A DNA stretch of 64,000 nt from Agrobacterium vitis. GTDB taxonomy: Bacteria; Pseudomonadota; Alphaproteobacteria; Rhizobiales; Rhizobiaceae. The notes beneath the pieces were generated by a model that ran no database searches, was not told the DNA's origin, and saw nothing but the letters and a program-made list of their open reading frames with translations. This document shows positions 31,488 through 40,757 of this stretch, piece by piece. Every line of letters begins with the position of its first letter. Within the stretch, counting starts at the first letter, position 1. The stretch spans positions 843,501 to 907,500 of the forward strand of contig NZ_AP023272.1 of NCBI RefSeq assembly GCF_013426735.1, in the 5' to 3' direction. The position numbers and the translations under genes are program-made.

Positions 31488-34412
31488 TTACCAGCCTTCG
31501 GTTAGGACCTTGTCCAGCATGGCGACGAAGAAGCTGGCGCTTTCATAGGTCAGGCAGAGCGGCGGCTTGATCTTCAGGACGTTGAGATGGTCGCCGGTCG
31601 GCTGCATGATGATGCCGAGGTCGAGCAGCCGTTCGCAGATGGCGGCGGTTTCTTGGGCCGCCGGTTCCAGCGTCTGGCGGTTGCGGACCAGTTCGAGGCC
31701 AAGATAAAGCCCCATGCCGTGCACGGCACCGGCCAGGGGATGGACGGCAACCAGATCCTCCAGTTTTTCACGCAGGAAATCGCCGACATCGCGGGCATTG
31801 TCCTGCAAGTTTTCGTCGCGCATGATGTCCAGCACCGTCATGCCGATCACTGAACTGACCGGGCTTCCACCGGAGGACGAGAAGAAATAACCGTCCTGCT
31901 CGAAGGTATCGGCAATCGCCTTTGTGGTGATAACGGCGCCGAGCGGCTGACCATTGCCCATGCCCTTGGCGATGGTGATGATATCAGGGATGACGCCCTG
32001 CTGCTCGAAACCCCAGAAATGATGGCCGAGACGGCCATAGCCGACCTGAACTTCATCGGCGATGCACAGCCCGCCACGCGCCCGGATCAAGGGATAGACG
32101 CCCTGGAGATAGCCGGGCGGCAAGGCGATGCCACCGGCATTGCCAAACAGGCTTTCGGCGATAAAACCGGCGAGGCCCGTACCGGCGGCATCGATTTCTT
32201 CCAGCGTTTTTTCCACCTCAGCGATATAGGCGGCAGCGCTATCCGGCCCTCTATGCGGGCCGCGATAGCTGTTGGGGGCGGTGAGGGGCCATACCCAGTC
32301 CGGGCGGGTTTCCAGGGCGCGCGGATTATCGGCAATCGAGGTGGAGACCGCGTCGCTCGCCATGGTCCAGCCGTGATAGGCCTCCTTCAGGCTGACCATG
32401 TTGCGTTTGCCGCTGGCCGCCCAGGCAAGCCGGATGGCGAGGTCCACGGCTTCCGAGCCGCTATTGACCAGAAAAACTGTGTCCAGTCCTTCCGGCGCAA
32501 GGCTCGCCAACCGCTCAGAAAATTCCGCGACGGCGCGGTAATGAAAGCGGGAATTGGTGTTGAGACGCGACCACTGCGTCCAGGCGGCATGGGCAAGACG
32601 GGGATGACCATGGCCAACGGTGGCGACATTGTTGACCATGTCCAGATAGGCGCGGCCCGCCATGTCGAACAGATGTTCGCCAAAACCACGCTCGATCTGT
32701 GGGGGATGGGCATAATAGTGCTTTTGCGGGCTGGCAAAATGCTGGTTACGGGTCGCAAGCAGGGCTTCGCTGCCTGGCAGTGGCGCATCCAGATCGACGC
32801 CGAACAAGGCGGCGGGCGACAGGCAGACGCGCCGCCAGGCATAGGCGTGATCGGGTCTGGCAAACAGCGGCGGCACGAGGTCAGGATCGCGGCAAAGCTG
32901 CAATCGCAGCCCGCCCACGGACCCTTCCGCGCCGGCAATCCGGCCAAGGGGCGTTCCCGCCTGCAATTCCGTACCGTCTTCAAACTGGCATTCCAGCCCA
33001 TGGATATGCAGGGCCAGATCCTGAGCCATCAAAATGAAGTGCTGGCTGGTGCGCTTTAGCACGCAATCGAAGGGAACCACGGCCTCGGTTCCGGCTGGCA
33101 AGCAGGCATCGACATGTAGCGCAAAGGTTGCTGGCATGCGCGGCGACAAAAGCCTGGTATAGGACAGGCGGCATTCACCGTAGCGGGTCGCGGCAACGCC
33201 GGTATCGGCGGCGGCCTTGGCCAGCAGCTTCCAGTCGATCTGGGCATCCGCCCAGTCGTCCTCGATCAGCGCGGGGCTGAGAGTGGACAGGTCGGTCAGA
33301 TGCACGCTGAGCGGATCGATGCCGGGCAGAAGCCGGCCAAGCACCGGGCGCTCTTCCGGTGGTTCCTGGCCAAGCGTGGCAAAGATCGCTGCTTCCATGA
33401 CCGAGAAGGGCAGGGAGGTGGCGAGGGTGAAAATTTCCCGTTCATGTTCCAGATTGCCGGAGACATAATCATTGTCGGGATCGATCGACAATTGCTGTTC
33501 GCTGCTGGCCACCAGCACGGCGGCGCGCGCGACGATAAGAGGCCAAAGGGCTTTGATCTCGGCTTCATTCAACGGATAAAGCGCGTGAAAAGCCTGGATG
33601 ACTGGCAGCACGCCGAAGGGATCACCATCGGACTGGTGCAAGAGCGCCGCACATGTCACGGCAAGGTCGCCCACCAGCCAGCCTGTCACCAGATCACCGA
33701 AATCGATCACGGCTTGTGGCAGAAGCCGACCGGCGGCATCGGGCGCGCCCATGATGTTGTCACCGGTCAAATCGTGATGCACGGCCTGAAGGCGCAGCTC
33801 GCCCAGCAGCGGATTGATATGACGCATGGTGACGATCATTGCCTTGGCAACATCGTCACGGCGTTTGGGCTCGCTGACGGAGGCCAGCAGATGCAAGGTG
33901 ACCGGTCCGGCACGCCGCAGATCCCATTGCAGGTCACGGTCCAGGCCGGGATGGTCGAAATCGGCCAGCGCCAACGCCATGCGGGCGCAAAAGCTGCCGA
34001 TGGCGCTCATGGTCGCAGGTGCAAGATAGCTTCGCTGGCTCAGGGATTCGCCGTCGATATAGGTCAGCAGGCGGGCGTAATAGCTTTCCTCACTGAGGGT
34101 CACGGCCACGATCTCTTCTCCACTGAGGGAGGGGACCGGTTGCGGGGCTATCGGGGCATCGGGGATTTGTGCCAGATGCCGCAAGGCCGCATTCTGGGCT
34201 TCCAGTTCGATGCTCGCATACTCCTGGCGGCAGATTTTCAGCACGAAGCGGCGGTCGCCGGTATCCACGCGGAAATTGCGGTCCTGTTGGGAACCCAGCT
34301 CCTTGACGGTGCCTTCAAGGCCATACTGCTCTTTCAGCAGGGTCACTGCCGCCTCAAGCGTCACGTGAGGCCGCGCAAGCCCGGTGCGCTGAAAGAGAAG
34401 GGTGTTTGGCAT
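31488..34412 (-). CDS. three-domain fusion: APH-like kinase, M23-like domain, class III aminotransferase
   Basis: A 974-residue fusion. Residues about 20-340 are an APH/HipA-like small-molecule kinase (HHDLTGDNIMG catalytic loop, VIDFGD). The middle (about 400-550) is an M23/lipoyl-like module (HFILMAQDLALHIHGLECQFEDG). Residues 560-974 form a PLP class III aminotransferase with NSGSEAVDLAIRLA, DEVQVGYGR and the PLP Lys816 in IAKGMGNGQPLG. The kinase and lyase parts resemble the hydroxylysine kinase and phospho-lyase pair (AGPHD1/AGXT2L family), suggesting phosphorylation then elimination of an amino alcohol. AGGAGG precedes the ATG. Confidence 0.85.
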   Translation of the reverse strand: MPNTLLFQRTGLARPHVTLEAAVTLLKEQYGLEGTVKELGSQQDRNFRVDTGDRRFVLKICRQEYASIELEAQNAALRHLAQIPDAPIAPQPVPSLSGEEIVAVTLSEESYYARLLTYIDGESLSQRSYLAPATMSAIGSFCARMALALADFDHPGLDRDLQWDLRRAGPVTLHLLASVSEPKRRDDVAKAMIVTMRHINPLLGELRLQAVHHDLTGDNIMGAPDAAGRLLPQAVIDFGDLVTGWLVGDLAVTCAALLHQSDGDPFGVLPVIQAFHALYPLNEAEIKALWPLIVARAAVLVASSEQQLSIDPDNDYVSGNLEHEREIFTLATSLPFSVMEAAIFATLGQEPPEERPVLGRLLPGIDPLSVHLTDLSTLSPALIEDDWADAQIDWKLLAKAAADTGVAATRYGECRLSYTRLLSPRMPATFALHVDACLPAGTEAVVPFDCVLKRTSQHFILMAQDLALHIHGLECQFEDGTELQAGTPLGRIAGAEGSVGGLRLQLCRDPDLVPPLFARPDHAYAWRRVCLSPAALFGVDLDAPLPGSEALLATRNQHFASPQKHYYAHPPQIERGFGEHLFDMAGRAYLDMVNNVATVGHGHPRLAHAAWTQWSRLNTNSRFHYRAVAEFSERLASLAPEGLDTVFLVNSGSEAVDLAIRLAWAASGKRNMVSLKEAYHGWTMASDAVSTSIADNPRALETRPDWVWPLTAPNSYRGPHRGPDSAAAYIAEVEKTLEEIDAAGTGLAGFIAESLFGNAGGIALPPGYLQGVYPLIRARGGLCIADEVQVGYGRLGHHFWGFEQQGVIPDIITIAKGMGNGQPLGAVITTKAIADTFEQDGYFFSSSGGSPVSSVIGMTVLDIMRDENLQDNARDVGDFLREKLEDLVAVHPLAGAVHGMGLYLGLELVRNRQTLEPAAQETAAICERLLDLGIIMQPTGDHLNVLKIKPPLCLTYESASFFVAMLDKVLTEGW

Positions 34413-34690
34413 GGACTGCCTCCTGCAGAATCAATCGGCTGAGAGCTGGGCCTGTCCGGTCTGAACTCCGGTCCGACCTGCATCATGCAAGCTCAGGTCT
34501 GTCTTCTTTTGGTTTCTCGCGTTGGAAAGCCGATAACCATGTTTCCTGACAAACTCTAGCAGAGAGAATCCGCGCGTCTATCGCCCATCTATAAAATAAC
34601 ATGGGGAACAAACGTTTGAGGTGTGGAAAGAGCGGGTTTCGCTTGTGAAGAGGTCCTGCTCGATCCTTGATGGCTGGCCTTGATGCCTGT

Positions 34691-35575
34691 CTATCCCATG
34701 CGTTCTGATGCATAGGAGCCGGGGCTGGCCGGAAAAACCACGCTCTTGTTGCCGTTGATGAAGGTGCGATGATGGATATGGGCATGGATGGCGCGGGCGA
34801 GAACCTGGCTTTCCACATCGCGGCCGATCGACACGTAATCCTCGGCGTTCTGGGCATGGGTGACGCGCGCGACATCCTGCTCGATGATCGGGCCTTCGTC
34901 GAGATCGGCGGTGACATAGTGCGCGGTGGCCCCGATCAGCTTCACGCCGCGCTCGAAGGCCTGCTTGTAAGGATTGGCACCCTTGAAGCTCGGCAGGAAG
35001 GAATGGTGGATGTTGATGATCTTGCCCGACATCTTCTGGCACATCGCGTCGGAGAGGACCTGCATATAACGGGCCAGCACGATCAGTTCGGTACCGGTCT
35101 GCTGCACAAGCTCCATCAGCTGGGCTTCGGCCTGCGGCTTGTTGTCCTTCGTCACCTTGATGTGATGGAAGGGAATATCGTGATTGACCACGACCTTCTG
35201 GTAGTCGAAATGGTTGGAGACCACGCCGACGATATCGATCGGCAGGGCGCCGATTTTCCAGCGATACAGCAGGTCGTTCAGGCAATGGCCGAAGCGTGAC
35301 ACCATCAGCAGAACCTTGACCCGCTCTGTCGAATCGTAAAGCCCGATCTCCATCTGGAAATTATCGACAATGGGTGCAAGGCCTGCCTCGATCTTTTCGC
35401 GGCTTGCCCCCTGTTCGGAAATAAAGCTGACGCGCATGAAAAAACGGTCGGTATCGAGATCGTCGAATTGCGAGCTGTCGACGATATTGCATCCCATTTC
35501 CGCCAGATACCCGGAAAGGGCCGCGACAATGCCGCGCTTGGATGGACACGATACCGTCAGAACATAACTCGTCAT
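34691..35575 (-). CDS. purU: formyltetrahydrofolate deformylase
   Basis: A 294-residue enzyme that releases formate from 10-formyl-tetrahydrofolate, balancing the folate one-carbon pool. The N-terminal ACT domain (YVLTVSCPSKRGIVAALSGYLAEMGCNI) is followed by a formyltransferase-fold catalytic domain with INIHHSFLPSFKGANPY and the Asp of HYVTADLDEGPII. Length and motifs are typical of PurU. A gap of about 280 bases separates it from the aminotransferase fusion gene. Confidence 0.93.
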   Translation of the reverse strand: MTSYVLTVSCPSKRGIVAALSGYLAEMGCNIVDSSQFDDLDTDRFFMRVSFISEQGASREKIEAGLAPIVDNFQMEIGLYDSTERVKVLLMVSRFGHCLNDLLYRWKIGALPIDIVGVVSNHFDYQKVVVNHDIPFHHIKVTKDNKPQAEAQLMELVQQTGTELIVLARYMQVLSDAMCQKMSGKIINIHHSFLPSFKGANPYKQAFERGVKLIGATAHYVTADLDEGPIIEQDVARVTHAQNAEDYVSIGRDVESQVLARAIHAHIHHRTFINGNKSVVFPASPGSYASERMG

Positions 35576-35935
35576 CTCGTCTTCCTCTGATGTGGCCGGT
35601 TTGTACGGCCTCTTTCCGTTAAAGCGTCTTCCGCCTGAAGAAGCGGGTTGTTAGCCTTCTGATTTATGATGCATAATCCATTGTCAATCCCGATCAATTC
35701 AGGGGGCTTGGCCCCGATCTAGTAAACTATTTTTCTTTTAAGGAAAAGTGTCGAAGAGCCATGAGAATGAAACTGCCGGGTTTGCGGGGCAAAAGGTGGT
35801 CCGATTGCGTCTTCATGCGCCGCATTGTGTCGCAACATTATGGTAGGACGCCGAATGACAGCGCAAATAAGTCCAGTCGCTGTTTGCCAGCACAATAGCT
35901 GCCTGCGTGACAGAACGAAAAACGAGGATAAGCAA
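35576..35935. other. intergenic region between purU and the GH5 gene
   Basis: A 360-base gap between divergent genes. It shows no ORF with a credible ribosome site, no clear hairpin and no repeat. It must carry the promoters of both genes, but none could be identified with confidence. Confidence 0.4.
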
Positions 35936-37027
35936 ATGGCAGTGATGACGACAGACAGATGTGAGAGCGTGTTGAAAAGGACCATAACCATGTCTGTGGC
36001 TCTCACGCTTTCGGTGGCACCGGTCATCATCGGACAAGCGTGGGCCGGTCAGGCCTGCATGCGAGGGGTCAATCTTTCTGGCGCGGAATTCGGTGAGATT
36101 GGCGGCGCCCCGGACAGGGCCTATACCTATCCCAGTGCCAAGACCATTGGCTATTTTGCCGAGAAAGGCTTCAATTCTGTAAGGCTTCCCTTCAAGTGGG
36201 AACGCCTGCAACCCAAACTCAAGAGTGCTTTCGACGCTGACGAGCTGAAACGACTTGATACAGCCGTTGCACAGCTGAAGGCGGCGCATGTGCGGGTGGT
36301 GCTTGATCCTCATAATTTCGCGGTCTATCATCAAAAGCAGATCAATAGTCCGGATGTGCCTGTCGATGCCTTCGCGGATTTGTGGATGCGGCTGGCCGCT
36401 CACTATGCCAATGACCAGACCATCGTCTTCGGCTTGATGAATGAGCCCTATGATATGCCTGCCAGCCAATGGCTTCCGGCTGCGAATGCCGCCATTGCCG
36501 CCATTCGTCAAGTTGGGGCGAAAAACCTTATTCTCGTGCCGGGCGTGTCCTGGACAGGTGCCCATAGCTGGCAAAGCGACGGCTATGGCGGCGCCAATGG
36601 CGAGGTCATGCTGGGCGTGAAGGACCCCGGCAATAATTATGCCTATGAGGTTCACCAGTATTTCGACGCGGATTTTTCCGGCACCAAGGACGAATGCAGC
36701 CGGGCAGGCGACGCGGTGGCCGCCATAGAGACCTTCACGGATTGGCTGCGCAAGAATGACAAGCGTGGCTATCTCGGCGAATTCGGCGCGCCGGGCGCAG
36801 AACCCTGTGTCAAGGGTATCAAGGACATGGTTGGTGTGGTGGAGAAGAACCCGGATCGCTGGGTCGGTTGGGCCTATTGGGTGGCCGGTGACTGGTGGCC
36901 GGAAACCGAAATGCTCAACATCCAGCCCGGCAAGTCCGGTGACAGGCCGCAACTGGCCGGCCTGACCCCTTATCTTCGCGATTTCTCCGCTGCGTCTGCG
37001 GATTGCCCGTCCTTGCGGTCCCGATAG
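35936..37027 (+). CDS. secreted GH5 family glycoside hydrolase (endoglucanase-like)
   Basis: A 363-residue protein with an N-terminal signal segment (ITMSVALTLSVAPVIIGQAWA) followed by a GH5 (beta/alpha)8 barrel. Family blocks include MRGVNLSGAEFGE, GFNSVRLPFKWERLQP, the acid/base Glu in FGLMNEPYDMP and the nucleophile Glu in RGYLGEFGAPG. The ATG at 35936 is chosen for GAGGATAAG upstream. It is convergent with the polymerase gene and their ends overlap by 58 bases. In polysaccharide clusters such hydrolases trim or release the polymer. Confidence 0.88.
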   Translation: MAVMTTDRCESVLKRTITMSVALTLSVAPVIIGQAWAGQACMRGVNLSGAEFGEIGGAPDRAYTYPSAKTIGYFAEKGFNSVRLPFKWERLQPKLKSAFDADELKRLDTAVAQLKAAHVRVVLDPHNFAVYHQKQINSPDVPVDAFADLWMRLAAHYANDQTIVFGLMNEPYDMPASQWLPAANAAIAAIRQVGAKNLILVPGVSWTGAHSWQSDGYGGANGEVMLGVKDPGNNYAYEVHQYFDADFSGTKDECSRAGDAVAAIETFTDWLRKNDKRGYLGEFGAPGAEPCVKGIKDMVGVVEKNPDRWVGWAYWVAGDWWPETEMLNIQPGKSGDRPQLAGLTPYLRDFSAASADCPSLRSR

Positions 37028-38280
37028 GCCAAAATTTTACTCCAGTCTACCGCATCGGCAGTGCCGATCAGGAACCACATCAGGGCGGCAGTCTTGATCG
37101 AATAGAAGGAATTGCTGATCAACATCAGCAAGAGAAGATAGATCACCATCATGCCCCGGAAGGCCCAGGCCCTGGGGTCTTTCATCGGTGAGAGCACGAA
37201 AGCCGCCCAGAGCCCGACAAAGCCGAACAGGCCGAAATTGGTCAGCGTGTAGGAAATACCGGAATCGGCGGTAAAGGCATCGGTGGTCTTTGCGCCGAGA
37301 ACCACCTGGAAATCCAGGCTGTTGAGAATGCCTGCCGTCACTTTCAACCGGCCTGACAGATCGTTGGCACCGCCTTCGGCGCCGACGATTAGCCCATAGG
37401 CGGCAATCACGGCCAACAGCAGGAATGGGGCGACCAGCCAGACAGTTTTCGGAATGAACCTGTACAGCGGCATAAGCAGGGTAATGGCGACGCAGGTGAA
37501 GAAGCCGAAGCGTGCATCGGCCAGAACAATGCTGGTCATGGCCAGCGCCATGACGATCAGCCGCCATGGCATGGCGGGTCGAAACAGCGCCCAGGCATAG
37601 AGGATGACACCAAAATTGCCGGCTGAGACCGGTTCCAGAAACACCGAGGACACCCGATGCTGGCCGAGAAAGGGCAGGAGGGTTCGCGGTTCGGGTCGCA
37701 GCCCGGAAATGAACAGACCCCGTGTCTGGCCGAAGCTTTCCTGAAGCGTCACGGTGCCGCGGGCGATGTAATAGCCGAGCACATTGAAATAATCGAGATA
37801 GCTTTCAAGCGCCAGATATTCGTAAAGCGCCACGGTGAGCACGATCAGGCCACAGGCGATCACCAGCCGGTCCGCCAGCCCGGCATGGGCAACCCTGCGG
37901 CCCATGAAATAGAACCCGACCGGGATGAAGATGTCACGCAGTGCTTTCGGGTCCAGCGCGCCGCGCAAGGCAAAGATCATCAGCATGTAGCTGACGAACA
38001 GCAGCAGGGTGAGGTAGAGGCCAGGCCGCCGGTCGACCGCCAGCAGAAAGGCAGCGCTCAGCATGGTCATTTCCCCCAGCATGACATGGGTGTCGCTGAC
38101 GGGCATGATCCGGGTGTTGACGAAGCAAAGAAACAGATTGAGCACCAGCCCGCCGATGACAGCGAAAGAGGCAATCGCCGAGATGAGCCATTCGGGAAGA
38201 AACGCCTGATGTTGCGCCTCATCCTCGGTCAGGGATCGGTCGCTGGTGCCGGTCGGCCCGGTTTGCGCCGTCACCGTCAT
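36970..38280 (-). CDS. polysaccharide polymerase-like membrane protein
   Basis: A 436-residue integral membrane protein with about ten hydrophobic helices and a large loop containing RGLFISGLRPEPRTLLPFLGQHRVSSVFLEPVSAGNFG. Topology and the Arg-rich loop suit a Wzy/O-antigen-polymerase-like protein. Its start overlaps the stop of the Wzz/GumC-like gene by four bases. It probably polymerises the repeat unit at the periplasmic face. Its last 58 bases overlap the convergent GH5 gene. Assignment as polymerase is from topology and context, so moderate confidence. Confidence 0.7.
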   Translation of the reverse strand: MTVTAQTGPTGTSDRSLTEDEAQHQAFLPEWLISAIASFAVIGGLVLNLFLCFVNTRIMPVSDTHVMLGEMTMLSAAFLLAVDRRPGLYLTLLLFVSYMLMIFALRGALDPKALRDIFIPVGFYFMGRRVAHAGLADRLVIACGLIVLTVALYEYLALESYLDYFNVLGYYIARGTVTLQESFGQTRGLFISGLRPEPRTLLPFLGQHRVSSVFLEPVSAGNFGVILYAWALFRPAMPWRLIVMALAMTSIVLADARFGFFTCVAITLLMPLYRFIPKTVWLVAPFLLLAVIAAYGLIVGAEGGANDLSGRLKVTAGILNSLDFQVVLGAKTTDAFTADSGISYTLTNFGLFGFVGLWAAFVLSPMKDPRAWAFRGMMVIYLLLLMLISNSFYSIKTAALMWFLIGTADAVDWSKILAYRDRKDGQSADAAEKSRR

Positions 38281-40490
38281 CCGGCGGTCTCGAGCACGAT
38301 ACGACCCACGACCCGTTCTGCGTCTTCGCCCAGCCGTGTCAGCAGGTCATTCAGGGCGGCGGCCTCGTCTTGCGCCGTGGTCAAAACCAGAATGACATCG
38401 GCCTCGGCGGCAAGGGCAGTAAGATGCTGCTCGCCACCAGCACCGCTGGCGTTGGTTCCTGTGCTGTTGGCATTGATCCCGGCGCCGCAGGCATTGATTA
38501 ATGTGAAATCGGTTTCCGCCTGAAGGCTTTGCTCGACAAATCGCGAATAGGTCGGGCGACCGGAGGAGGCCGATGCTCCCGCTGCTGGCCGCGCTGGCTG
38601 GTTATGGGGCAGGGCGAGACGCTCGTAGCGCAGAATGTGCGAGAGAGGTGCGTCTTCGAGATCGGGCTGCTGCAATGCCTGGGCAAGGCTTGGCCGGGCA
38701 TTGGTTTTTCTCTGCGAGCGGATCGCTAAGCGGTGGTCCAGCATGGCACCATTGGCCAGCAGCACACCGCGATCCCGATCAACCAGCTTCTGTGCTACAT
38801 CGCCAATAAAGGCGCTTGCCACCGGCCTGCCGGCTGCAACGAAGAGAACAGTCAGATCAGCATAGCCTTCACCGCATTCAATCAGAAAACCGGCTGTGCT
38901 GGCGACCGCATGGGACCAGGCGCCGCCTGCCGCCGGTTGTGATGCGGTTGCCGGGTTGGATGCGGGAACAAGAGGCGAGACCAGCCGGTGGCCAAAGGCG
39001 GTGATAAAGCTGAACGGATTGCGGGATCTACGCTTTTTCGGCTCCGTTGCATCAGCAATCAGAGCGATATGTCGTGCTGGCGCAACTGGCGGCACTGATG
39101 GCGCTTCAGCTTTGGTCGGATGAGGGGCGGCGTCGGCGGGCGCGATGCGGTCTTGGTGAGGGGCGTCGATCTCCTTGCGTGACAGGAGTTCCAGCACCAC
39201 CGCCAGCGTGCTGCCGAAGGCCAGACCAAACAGGATGGCGGCGGCAAGGATCATCACTTTGAGGGTCGTGACCGATTTTGCTGTCGCCACGGCCTCGGTG
39301 ATAACGCGGGAATTGTTGATGGAGATCGTTTGTTCCTGGCTCAGTTCCTCGGCGCGGTTGAGGAAGGCCTTGTAAATGGTGCGGATGGCTTCGGCTTCGC
39401 TTTCCAGCTGGCGCAGGGTGATCTGGCGCGCGCCGCTGTCGAAACTGGTTTTCGTCAGGCTTTGCAGCTGGGTTTCCAGCGCCTTGCGGTTGGCAACCGC
39501 CCGGTCATAGCTGAGCTTCATCGACTGGCGTACGCGGTCAAGCTCCTGCTGGATCGCCTGGCGCATGCTGGCCACCTGCGAATTGATCGCCTTCAACTGC
39601 GGATGGTTGCCGCCGAGATTGGCTGAGGCTTCGGCCTGGCGGTCCTGTAGCTGGACATAGCGGTCGCGCAGCAGCCCGACCGTGGTGGATTGCACCGCTT
39701 CTGGAATATTGCCGTTTTCAACGGCAGCGACCGTGAGATTGCGGGTCTGCTGGTAAATGGCCTGTTGCTGTTCTTCCGCGCCGCGCGCTGCGATCAATTG
39801 CTGGTTCAGCCCGGCCAATTGCTGGTCGATCACCAGTCCGGTGACGCCGGTGCTGGCCAGACCGTTGGCGGAGCGGAATTCCTCGACCGCCCTTTCGGCC
39901 TTCAGCACTCGATCACGCAATTCACTGGCCTGGGCCTGGAAGGCGGCGCTGGCCCGGCGCGCTGCATCGGAGCGGGCTTCGTCCAGCTGTTTCAGGTAGA
40001 CGGTGGCAATCATATTAGCAATGTCAGCGGCTGTTTTGGCGATGCGGTGCTCGACGGTGATCGACATGATGAAAGACTGGCCTTCGCGCTCGACTTTCAC
40101 ATGCCGGACCAGCCCGCCGATGGTGGCAGCCATGACCTCAGCGGGGGATATGGCGCTGCTTGGCTTTCCCGCATAGAGATAGGGGTCTTTCGTCAGGTCG
40201 AGCCGGTTGACCACTTCCCCTAGCACGGCGCTCGACAGGACAACGTAGATCTGGCTGTCGAGGCTGGCCGGGTCGCTTTGTACGGCGGCTGTCGGCTGTC
40301 GGCTGTCGCTACTGGTGGCAGACAGGCCGCGCGGATCGAGCAGGATCTGGGTGGACGATACATAGACAGGCTTCAGGCTGAGCGCATAGAGAAGCGCCAG
40401 ACCGGCAAACAGCGCGGCAAAAAACGCCAGGTAATACCAGCGCCGTCGCAAGATCCCGGGGATTTGAAAAATGTCGATGTCCATTTTCAT
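38277..40490 (-). CDS. Wzz/GumC-like chain-length protein with degenerate kinase domain
   Basis: A 737-residue inner-membrane protein: a first helix near residues 17-36, the Wzz domain, a long periplasmic coiled-coil region (about 170-390), a second helix near 410-435 (VMILAAAILFGLAFGSTLAV), then a cytoplasmic part shaped like a BY-type tyrosine kinase. That part lacks a recognisable Walker A motif (the usual position reads AAGRPVASAFIGDV) and no Tyr-rich tail is present. It probably sets polymer length without kinase control. The gene is divergent from the glycosyltransferases. Confidence 0.8.
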   Translation of the reverse strand: MKMDIDIFQIPGILRRRWYYLAFFAALFAGLALLYALSLKPVYVSSTQILLDPRGLSATSSDSRQPTAAVQSDPASLDSQIYVVLSSAVLGEVVNRLDLTKDPYLYAGKPSSAISPAEVMAATIGGLVRHVKVEREGQSFIMSITVEHRIAKTAADIANMIATVYLKQLDEARSDAARRASAAFQAQASELRDRVLKAERAVEEFRSANGLASTGVTGLVIDQQLAGLNQQLIAARGAEEQQQAIYQQTRNLTVAAVENGNIPEAVQSTTVGLLRDRYVQLQDRQAEASANLGGNHPQLKAINSQVASMRQAIQQELDRVRQSMKLSYDRAVANRKALETQLQSLTKTSFDSGARQITLRQLESEAEAIRTIYKAFLNRAEELSQEQTISINNSRVITEAVATAKSVTTLKVMILAAAILFGLAFGSTLAVVLELLSRKEIDAPHQDRIAPADAAPHPTKAEAPSVPPVAPARHIALIADATEPKKRRSRNPFSFITAFGHRLVSPLVPASNPATASQPAAGGAWSHAVASTAGFLIECGEGYADLTVLFVAAGRPVASAFIGDVAQKLVDRDRGVLLANGAMLDHRLAIRSQRKTNARPSLAQALQQPDLEDAPLSHILRYERLALPHNQPARPAAGASASSGRPTYSRFVEQSLQAETDFTLINACGAGINANSTGTNASGAGGEQHLTALAAEADVILVLTTAQDEAAALNDLLTRLGEDAERVVGRIVLETAG

Positions 40491-40757
40491 GTCCAGGACC
40501 GGAAAACTCCAGCCGGTTGTCCTTCTGAGGGCATTGTCATACCGTTGCTCCGAGGCGGAAAGTCCGCTGGCGAACCGCTAAAATGGCAGGCCATGGTTAA
40601 TGATACCTAACAATTTGGCCTGTTAATCACGATTCTTTACCGCGTTTGTGCAAGGATAGGACATTTATGCACAAGTTGCTTTACCAATGTTTCAAGGCAT
40701 TCTAACCAAACGATCAGGAAATTGAGGTTCTTTCCGTTTAAACCCGGGGGTATTGGC

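Noticed and set aside
33300..34442. 380-codon open frame on the plus strand
   Set aside because: It lies opposite the kinase part of the 974-residue fusion and has a His/Gln-rich, non-protein-like composition.
35813..36952. 379-codon open frame on the minus strand
   Set aside because: It is antisense to the GH5 gene, which has signal peptide, both catalytic Glu motifs and a ribosome site. The antisense product has no family features.
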